Source: Mauremys mutica
Taxonomy: Eukaryota > Chordata > Testudines > Geoemydidae
Direction of reading: 5' to 3'
DNA: 64,000 nt
NCBI RefSeq assembly: GCF_020497125.1
Contig: NC_059079.1
Location: forward strand, 15,829,553-15,893,552
Shown here in pieces: positions 55,431 to 64,000 of this stretch. Numbering within the stretch: the stretch's first letter is position 1; each line of letters opens with the position of its first letter. The position numbers and the translations under genes are program-made. The notes under the pieces were generated by a model. The model was not told the origin of the DNA. It saw nothing but the letters and a program-made list of their open reading frames with translations, and searched no databases.

Positions 55431-56811
55431 TTGTTGCTGTGTGCTGTTAAGTAGGTGTCATGTTCCTCTTAGAGAAAGATGCTTCTCATTGGTGGGTGAA
55501 GTGTTCTCTTTATGTAGTGTGTGTAAAGTGTTTCATGATTCTGTTGGATGTAAGACACTATGCAAATGTAAATCCTTATAGCTGGTGTAACTTGAACAGG
55601 AAAGTTCAACAGATGGCACAAAAATCTGAATTACAAGTTCTCAATACAAGCAGGCTATAATTGAAATACTCTAGAGTAAAAGTGACTGCCACCTGCGCTT
55701 TGCAGTTTCAAGAAAAAAAGCATCTGAAATATCCTCCACACAGAGAAATGGAACAGGAAACATGTCTGTTTCAATGGATTACATAGACAATTCTAGGGGA
55801 CAATTCTCTGTATACTACTTTCCCCTGTTATATAAGCAGTACATTTTCAGAAGTTATTTTTCCAGTGCATGAGGTTAATTAATAATATGTAAAAGTTTAT
55901 AGTTTATATGGTATAATCTCATAAACATTTATTACGATGCTAATAGACAGTAGTGGCCCTATGGGCATAAAATTAAACTGTAGTCTGAAGTGACAGTGCA
56001 AAATACTGTTCAATTCAGCCATGTTATCCATTTTTCCACTGCCACTCAGGTTTCAAACAAATGCACAAATCTGCATAATTTGGCTAGCTCTCATTTTCCT
56101 TGTAATGTGAGAGAACAAAATACTGTATTTATGTTCTTTCCAGTACAGCACTTTCCATGTTTTCCCTTAATCAGATCTTAGTGCTATATAATTATGCTGT
56201 TTCAGTCTTATCCTCTTAATTCTCTTAAAATACATACATTTTAAAAATGTGAGGATAGGATTTCTGAGACGTAAGTAGTGGTTAAAACCCTAACTGATTG
56301 AAGGCCTCCTTTTAGATTATTGGATCTTTTGCGCAGGGACTCTGTCTTTTTCTGTTTTGTACTATTTTGTTCAACCAGTCGTAACATTTAACCATGCAAC
56401 AGGCATAAAAGAGAAACCAGCATTAATCTTCCCTCAATACTGCCTTTCCATTTTGCTGCCGTAGTGTTTTCAAACAACTTTTTTTTTTTTGCATGCAAAG
56501 GTAGCTCAGTCTCCATCCAGTTTAGTTGAGGCCACTAATCCATTTTGCATACCTAATGAGCAATCTGTCTTATGGTGACTCTCATTGACTTATTTGGGCA
56601 TTAAATCATTCCCCTGGGCAAAATTCAAACCAGTATCCCAAAAGTTTGAAAGGTTTCAGCTGCCATTCCATGCCTAGTGCCATCCATTCCTCTGTAATTA
56701 ACTCTAAATTTGGTTTAAAAAAAATTAAAAATTTCCCCCCAAAGTGGTTGATTTTTGCAGTTTTAAAAATAAAGATTAGTCTTTCCGCAAAATTCTTGCC
56801 TGATGTGCGTG
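55431..56811. other. No gene recognised
   Basis: Unique AT-rich sequence with a T-run near 56480. Confidence 0.5.
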
Positions 56812-57880
56812 GGTCAGTCCCAGGTCCAGTACTAGTCAATATTTTCATTAACAACTTGGATAATGGAGTGGAGAGTATGCTTATAAAACTTGCAGATGAC
56901 ACCAAGCTGAGAGGAATTGCAAGCACTTTGGAGGACAGGAACAGAATTCAAAATGACCTTGACAAATTGAAGAATTGGTCTGAAATCAATAAGATGAAAT
57001 TCAATAAAGATAAGTGCAATGTACTACACTTAGGAAGGAAAAATCAAATGCACAGCTACAAAATGGGGAATAATTGGCTAGGTGGCAAGACTGCTGACAA
57101 GGATCTGAGGGGTATAGTGAATCAGGATGATACCCACAGCATCACAGAGGAGGCCTTGAAATGGTTTATGGACCTACAACTCAATCTATAGAATGTTGTT
57201 CAGCAGAAGCCATACCCAAGAGCAAGAAAGTGGTTCACAAATTGAATCTGAGTCAGCAATGTGATGCAGTTGCGAAAAGGGCTAATATCATTCTGGGGTG
57301 CCATGTGTAAGACACGGGAGGTAATTGTCCTGCTCTACTTGCCATTGGTGAGGCCTCAGCTGGAATACTGTATTTAGTTCTGGGTGCCACATGTTAGGAA
57401 AGATGTGGACAAACTGGAGAGAGTCCCAAAGAGAGCAACAACAATTGTAAAAGGTTTAAAAAACTGGATCTCTGAGAAAAGGTTAAAAAAACGGGCATGT
57501 TTAGTCTTGAGGAAAGAAAACTGAGGGGGGACCTGAAAATAATCTTCAAATATGTCAAGGGCTGTTAACAAGAGAATGGTGATAAGTTGTTCTCCGTGTC
57601 CACTGAAGGAAGGACAAGAAGTAATGGACTTAATCTGCAGCAAGGGAGATCTAGGTTAGGTATTAGGAAAATCTTTTTCACTATACGGGTAGTTAAGCTC
57701 TGGAATAGGTTTCCAAGGGAGGTTGTGGGATTCCCATTATTTGGAGGTTTTTAAGAACAGGTTGGACAAATACCTGTTGGGGATGGTCTACGGTCTACAT
57801 TTTCTTGGTCCTGCCTCAGGGCAGGGGGCTGGACTTGATGATCTCTGCAGGTCCCTTCCAGTCTGACGCTTCTATGATTA
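56812..57880 (+). mobile_element. CR1 LINE 3' half, interrupted
   Basis: It starts within motif B coding ('gtcagtcccaggtccagtac') and passes 'cttgcagatgacaccaagct', which encodes LADDTKL where CR1 usually has FADDTKL. It ends at 'cagtctgacgcttctatgat'. Stops and frameshifts are frequent after 57120, so the reverse transcriptase is dead. About 104 bp of foreign sequence interrupt it at 57125-57228. Confidence 0.9.
57125..57228. mobile_element. Short insertion inside CR1
   Basis: CR1 sequence breaks at 'ggtatagtgaatca' and resumes at 'agtggttcacaaattgaatc'. The words agtgaatca (57116-57124) and agtggttca (57229-57237) may be a diverged target duplication. The inserted 104 bp match no family that I recognise. 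Confidence 0.5.
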
Positions 57881-60834
57881 ACCCATGGTATAGGTTTACA
57901 TTGATACTTGTCCATAATTTCCCATCCCTTCACTGGTGTATAGCACCCTATGCATTGGTCAGTTCAGTTGCCACTCTCCATTCCAGAGGTGGCTGCATTT
58001 CAGTGACGCTGAATGCACATAAATCACTTTAGGGTACTTCAGGATGACAAGTTCTATATAAAACATAAAACACTCTATTGCTGTTTCCATAGCTTTCCAA
58101 AGCTACATATTGGAAGCACGGCTTTCCACTCATCTGTGCAGACATACAGTATCTCCAGGATGCCCTCTTTTTTAAACACCTTGTTTTTCTAAGCTTTCTC
58201 AGGGCAAAACGTATCCCGCTAGAACAGATTCTGTATAGACATTTTCTGAAACCAATATTCAATTTCAAAATGCCTAACGAAGTAGAAAAATTTGATACAT
58301 TTTTTAAAAAGCCAGATTTATCTCCCGGGGGACTGGACGTCTCAGGGGCTTGATAATGGAATATATAGAGCTTTTTATATTCAGGCGGCCAGGGCATAGC
58401 CAGAACTAACTGAGAGTAGTTATCTCATGGCTATTTGGTAGCCTATGTAAAGTAACGTCCAATTTCCACTACACAGGTGTTCACATCTCAAAACCTCATA
58501 AAAGTTAGCAGTAATTTTCACTGTTCTTGGTAATCTCAGCAGAGAGCCGGAGCTTTGAATGATCCCCTCCTTCCCTTAGCAGTACTTTGTTCAGATGAAA
58601 TCAGAGGCATATTGAAGGGGAAGCTTGTACTATCACTACCTATGCTATACTACTTATAGGCCAGATTGTGCTACCCTTAAGCATGCTGAATAATATCTTA
58701 CGCTTTGAGTAGTCCTACTGGTTGTACTGGGACTACTTCAGGAGTGATTATTACACAGTATGAGTAAATGTATCAGAATCTGGCCCAGAGTGCACAAATG
58801 TAGGTTTTCATTATCCAAGGCTGTGAATTCAGCATTGAACTCATAAAGAAAAACAGACTCACAAGCCTAGACACAGAGGCCACACGCAGTTTCTTCATTT
58901 TTACCTTCATAGAAATCTGACTCATCACTGAGAGATCTTCTGTACAGCACCAAGCACAGTGGGATCTGGTCTGTGATTGAGGCTTCTAAATGCTTCCACA
59001 GTGCAAGTAATTGATGATAATAATCTCCACGTCCCCTTGGAAAAACTCATCAGTACTACAGATGGAATGCAAGGTGTGCTGGCTGCCTTTGAAAATGAGA
59101 TAAAATCCTTAAATGTGAAAGCCAATTTAGATGCAAAAAATTAAGGCTGTGGAAACAGGGTTACTGAGAACAGAGGAATAAGCCAGGACTCAAGACAAGG
59201 ACAAAATAGCATCCAAGGCAACAGCCATGGGGAAACTAAATTACCAAAGAGGTGATCAGACATGAGAGACCTTAGAACATCTTGAAAGGGTTACAGTCAA
59301 TCATATATTAAGCGTAACAGTACAGGGACTAGAACTTGAGAACTTTGTGGAAAACAAAATTGGTATTTTGCAGGGAATCCTAGCTCCATTGAGCCAATGT
59401 AGTGTAACCTAGGCCAGAACTTACATATGCACCCAAACAACTAACATGGTTTATTGAGTGTGGTCTTCGGTGTACCCAGTTTAAAGCTGTGCAATGAAAA
59501 ATACATACTGTATGGCTTAGTCTTCTGTTGGGTTCTGCAGTAATGAACTCAATATAGAGACATTTGACCTTTATAACTATGGTTTGAAACACCTGCAGAT
59601 GCATGACCTATCATGGGTTGTACGATTGTGCTCTTGCTTCTGAATAATGGTTTACAAATTAATTTTTAAAAATGGTATTTTTAGTTTACTTATTTTCCAT
59701 GTGTGTTCTGATATCCTGTTTTGCATTTTATTCTGTTTTATACCATAATGTGGGCAAAGAAACCTCATTTTTAGAAACTTCAGTTTCTGGCTCTGCTTCA
59801 CAGATAAATTGCAAATGTCAAGATAATTTCCCTTCTCAATAGCTTCCTAAACTCTAATTAGCTCAACAAGGTGCATGTAACCTAAACCATTATTTCTGAG
59901 TGTTGTACAACATATATGCATGCATATAACAACTGCTATTTCCTTCTCGTGTTGTTAATGCATTGATTCCCTTGAAGCAGCTTCAAAAATAGTTATAATA
60001 AAATGTCCTTTAATAGGAAAAATAATTTTTCATTTATTTCTTCTCCCTCTTCTTTGCTGATTCTCTCCCTTATTGATCAAGGAGATGTTGGTGACGGTTG
60101 TTTATATCAAAGTAGCATCTAGAGATCCTGGTTAGGATCTGGATTTTGTCATGAGCCAAGTATTATACATATGGGGCTCTATTCTGTCCCCTGCAAGGAT
60201 TGATTTCGATGGGAATTACTCATACGCTGTTTTGGGAAGAATTTGGCCCCACTCATTTTTAAAATCGCATTTTCATAACTCTCTGGACACCCAAAAGAAG
60301 CTTTGAGGACTAACTTTTTTAAGCAGCTGCTACCTTTAACAAAACCAGATCCCACTTAATTCTAAAGAAGAATTCCTTTGAAGGGAATTACTGGGCATGC
60401 AGGAAGGTTAGTTCAGTAGATTAGACACTGGTTTTCCCCTGGAACTCCACCTTGCTTGTAAAACCATTACAATTGCAGGTCCTCATGGCCACAGGACTGA
60501 CAGATATGCCCATTGTTGTGTCGTGTGGGATGTGGACAGTAAGCACCATACGGAGGCTACCAAACACATTCCACATAGGACACTGAGCAGCCATCAGGTT
60601 GGAAAAACTTTGCCACTAACAACCTTGGCCATATTTGAACTGGCTTCTTAGTAATGAAAGACCCTATATCCCATTACCAGTCTTCTGGGCTATTAAGCCC
60701 TTCACAATAATGCTTTGTATATATAGTAGCTATATGTAGGTAAATACTGATATAGTATTAGAAATAGGCCTGAATTAAAACCTCAGATCTTAATATGTCA
60801 TTTATGTACAGTACCTTTCATCTCGATATTCTTC
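57881..60834. other. Long stretch with no gene or named repeat
   Basis: Only old inverted-repeat scraps, at about 58670-58790 ('gagtagtcctactggttgta', 'tcagaatctggcccaga') and 60190-60260. The 122-codon minus-strand frame at 58029-58397 has no recognised domain. Confidence 0.5.
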
Positions 60835-61030
60835 ATCAGTATTCAGTCAGCCAGCCTCTGGACATTCTCATGACATATGCTAAATGGGTATTATATCCGT
60901 TTTACTGATGCATAAACTCAGGCACAGAAAAGTTAATTGACTTCTCAAGCTCAGTCAATGGCTGAACCAGAAAAAAACTCGAGTTCTGATTTTCAATCGC
61001 TTGTTCTACCGCTGCACCGCACTCCTTTTG
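60835..61030 (-). repeat. MIR-like core-SINE, minus strand
   Basis: The plus strand shows 'tatccgttttactgatgcat', 'ctcaggcacagaaaagttaa' and 'aagctcagtcaatggctgaa', the reversed MIR core. Confidence 0.7.
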
Positions 61031-61689
61031 TGAACCTCCACTTTCCTGCTGTGTGCTCTTTGAAAGAGATGCTCCTGCCCTTTTTCCAAAGGTGGAGTCA
61101 TAGTTGCAGTCAACCTGGGGGCAGGAAAGATTTTTCCCTTTCAGCAGTATTATCCTCTTGGTGTGAATGTGCAAAATGTGTTAGACTGTGCTGTCACTTT
61201 AAAAGTGTGGAAGATCCCGGGATAGAGGATTTGGCTGCCATCTTTACTTGCCTACATGAGAGGAGGAAATCCAGGCAACTGCTTTAGGAGCTTTGAGCCT
61301 AAATCGCCACTGGTATAACTCCATTGATTTAGAAAAGGGGACGCGAACATCTCCTTCCAAGAGAGGACAAATTAAGTCAATATGATTGCGCTGGTGTAAA
61401 ACTGGAGTCACACAATGGTGAATCAGGGCTATTGCTTTTATTTCAAAATGTGCCCATGGTATCATGCGGGGCTCCATCGGCATGCTGATTTTCCTATGAG
61501 CTGGCACGCTTCTCAGCAAAGGAACCTGCATTTGAATGTTTTAAGTGCTTTTGAAAATCTGACCTATAATATACATCATCCCACCTAACTATCCCACCTA
61601 ACTATAATATACACCCACCTAACTATCTAATGTGAATTATGGGAGGGGCATTTAGAAATGGTCAGTGTTGTCCTAACTCTATTCCTATT

Positions 61690-61945
61690 ATTAGTCTTCA
61701 TTATTTTTATTACATATATTATAGTAGCACCTAAATGCCCTAACTGAAATCAGGGCCCCATTGGGGGTAATCACTGTAGAAATATATATTAAGAGACACT
61801 CCATGCTGCAGAGGGTTTACAATCAAATAGACCTGACAGAGAAAGAGTGGGGAGGGAAACTGAGGTACTGGGAGGTGAAGAGACTTGCCCACAGTGTTAG
61901 AGTAAGTCAGCGGCAAAGTCAGAAAAAGAACCCATCCAGCACCAT
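61690..61945 (-). repeat. MIR-related SINE, minus strand
   Basis: It shows 'atagtagcacctaaatgccc', 'atcagggccccattgggggt', 'gagggtttacaatcaaatag' and 'gggaaactgaggtactggga', followed by 'agacttgcccacagtgttag'. These are the reversed blocks of a widespread amniote MIR-type SINE, with the tail region unusually complete. Confidence 0.75.
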
Positions 61946-63014
61946 ATCCAGAGAGGACCATGCTATCTGTGTCTGTTCTATATTATATTGTAGTCATGAC
62001 AGACAATAAAATATGCACGCATGCAAATATGTAGATACACATTTTGCTTCAAAATACTCCTAATCCAAAATTCTAAAGTTCTGTTTTGAATTATGACTTC
62101 TCAAAAAAATGCTGAGAAAATGGTCTGTCAAACTAATCTGATAAACTCAAAAGTATGCTCATTTGTCATCGCTTTGGGCTCAGTACTTTGTTTTGGATAC
62201 ACTGAAGTTGTCTAACGGAAACTGGGACATATTTTTAAAACTTTGCAAAATGAACCCATACTGCTGCACCCAACCTCTTTGCAACTCTTTTGTGTGCTGC
62301 TTTAATGTACTCTCTGTCACAGAAATTTGAGACTTTGCTTTATCAGTGCTGTAGGATTGCATTACTCTGTTTAACTGTACAAAACTCACACATTTCACTA
62401 CGTCTGTAATCCCAAAGGTCACAGTTAAGGTTGGGAGAGAACAAAAATGATACTTTGTGGTCTAACATTCACACAATTATCAACTCATAAATCTTGGTCA
62501 TACTGTAATTAGAGTGTAAGAGATAAGAGAATTCTATACAGACTGATTGTGTCCGTGGAAAAAAAAATTTCAAAGTTATGCAAAAGCCAAAGAAGATTGT
62601 ATTTAGTGCATGGCAAAACAGACCTTTTTTGAAAGCATTTCTATTTTTCCAGTCTCTTAACTTACTGCATTTTTATGTCTGAATAGAAAAGAGTGTAGCC
62701 ATTTTGAAATATATGTAGCATATAGTGAGGCAGTTATGATCATATGCTGAATCATTTAAAGTATACCATAAAGACACTTTTGTTCTGAAAATAAATGACT
62801 CTCATGCTGTGTATTTGGTAGCTTGAAAGGGGATCTAGTTCCTTAATTACATTCTTCCTCTCCAGTGTGTATATATTAAGTTTGCTATTATATAATTGTT
62901 CACAGTAATAGTTTACACTTATCTTTCAGTCAAAGAGCATTGATTGATTAAGCCTCAAAACATCCCTGTGAAGTTAGTATTAATTCTGATTTTTTAGAGA
63001 AGACTTTAGGGAAT
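61946..63014. other. No gene; possible old SINE edge
   Basis: Unique AT-rich sequence. About 62935-63005 ('cctcaaaacatccctgtgaa') may be a reversed MIR scrap. Confidence 0.45.
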
Positions 63015-63205
63015 TAACCTAGGAGTTCAGAGACCTGGTTTCATTTCCCTACTACATCACAGACTTCCAGTGTGACCTTGGGCAAGTCACTGAGCCCATC
63101 TGTGCCTCAGTTCCCCATCTGTAAAATCAGGATCAGTCCTTCCTTACCTCACAAGGGTGCTGGAAGGATAAACGCATTAGATTGTGAGGTGCTCAGATAA
63201 GGTCC
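63015..63205 (+). repeat. MIR-like core-SINE
   Basis: It has 'tgtgaccttgggcaagtcac', 'ctgtgcctcagttccccatc' and 'tgtaaaatcaggatcagtcc', a clear MIR core and tail. Confidence 0.85.
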
Positions 63206-64000
63206 CTATAAGTACCATAGGTCAGGAAACGGAGACACAGAGAGGTTAAATGACTTGTGTGAAGAGCCTGCTGCAAGTCACTAGATCAGATCCAAAATTT
63301 GAAAGAACTTATTTTCCACTCCTGTTCCAACATAGTAGATACCAGGCGAGATTTCTGCTGCTTTAGGCAAAGCTGTCTGTCAAAGAGACACTCGAGATTT
63401 TGGCTTCATTGAACATGAACCTTAGCCCTGATTTGACCTTGACATCTAACCCGTAGCCTAAACCTAATCTGGATCCAGATCCCAGCACCACTTTCTTGGT
63501 TCATCTTCAGTTCAGATTTTAAAAGTGGTGTTTAGTTTTCTTGAGGAATCTCTTCCAAATCTTTAACCTCTGATTTCTCAAGAGCTTCTCTCATGTTCTT
63601 CCTCAGCTAAACACTAGAGCTAAATTCTGCCACCAGTTACATTGACTCAGCCGCCTTGAGGGGGGTCATGGGATTGTGTAGATGTAACGGAGGGCAGCAT
63701 TTGACCCTTTGGAAACCAATTTTGTTCCTACAGACCAAGTTGCCACCATTCTTGATCTGATTTCTTATTTTTCTTATTATTCCTCTCAGCTTGTTGCTGG
63801 TGAAAGGTGTTGGTTAGGTAAGAATATTGCTGAATTAAAATGATTGAGCTGTGAAAGAAAGGTGTCAGAAAATCTTTTTCGTTACACCTACAAAATTATT
63901 CCCACCTTTATGAAATATCGTGCACCAAATATGTTTCCCGGGGCCTTTTCTTTTTACCACCTTTTAAAGTGTAGCAGCTCACACTCATTCTAATGAGAGC
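63206..64000. other. No gene; old SINE scrap
   Basis: About 63220-63285 ('caggaaacggagacacagag', 'aggttaaatgacttg') is a reversed MIR scrap. About 63610-63700 carries the old palindromic motif. The rest is unremarkable. Confidence 0.5.

Noticed and set aside
1..64000. Host protein-coding gene, tRNA/rRNA gene, CRISPR array or prokaryotic operon
   Set aside because: The repeat content is that of a vertebrate chromosome. No frame outside mobile elements shows a known domain, the tRNA-like boxes belong to SINEs, and there is no regularly spaced repeat array.

Overview
The window looks like non-coding nuclear DNA from a vertebrate, most likely a cryptodiran (hidden-neck) turtle. The evidence is: CR1 LINE copies of at least two tail types, two copies of a Cry-type tRNA-derived SINE, degraded MIR-like core-SINEs, many short hAT-type elements with 8-bp target duplications, and Harbinger elements with TTA/TAA target duplications. 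I found no convincing exon of a host gene, no tRNA or rRNA gene and no CRISPR array. The intervals between repeats are AT-rich, stop-rich and most simply read as intergenic or intronic.

Layout. 1-10 kb: old SINE debris, a Tigger-like MITE (2983-3372), a hAT MITE (5519-5729), a possible solo LTR (about 6531-7165) and a CR1 tail split by a younger insertion (7172-8348). 9.7-16.6 kb: a dense nest holding a GC-rich element, a 5'-truncated CR1 with most of its reverse transcriptase (10705-12546), a repeat with a hammerhead-like core, a tandem LTR-like unit with a tRNA-Pro-type primer site, two 295-bp Harbinger MITEs (12905-13199 and 13766-14060), a CTG-rich repeat broken by a minus-strand CR1, and a Cry SINE. 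17-28 kb: mostly unique sequence with a 782-bp hAT derivative (22389-23170), CR1 tails and a second Cry SINE. 28.5-33.2 kb: a complete 4.7-kb Harbinger transposon. 34-40 kb: a CR1 with a 282-codon open reading frame carrying a nested hAT MITE, then a 2.3-kb hAT element with transposase remains. 40-64 kb: sparse repeats, including further hAT MITEs at 45111, 47225 and 49051, CR1 copies at 47424, 54016 and 56812, and inverted-repeat families.

The centrepiece is the Harbinger element. It has terminal inverted repeats, an uninterrupted 427-residue PIF/Harbinger (HARBI1-like) transposase on the plus strand, and a Myb/SANT-like DNA-binding protein on the minus strand. I reconstruct the latter as two exons (32841-32265 and 31444-30975) whose reading phases fit, but the donor dinucleotide appears to be AT instead of GT in this copy. 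Inside that intron, on the opposite strand, lies a third coding-like strip (31910-32211) with its own AATAAA, which I do not recognise in described Harbinger elements. In this superfamily the transposase and the Myb-like protein act together: the Myb protein recognises the ends and imports the nuclease into the nucleus. The two MITEs share the element's end sequence, and one of them also shares its TTCGAA-rich motifs, so they are plausible non-autonomous partners.
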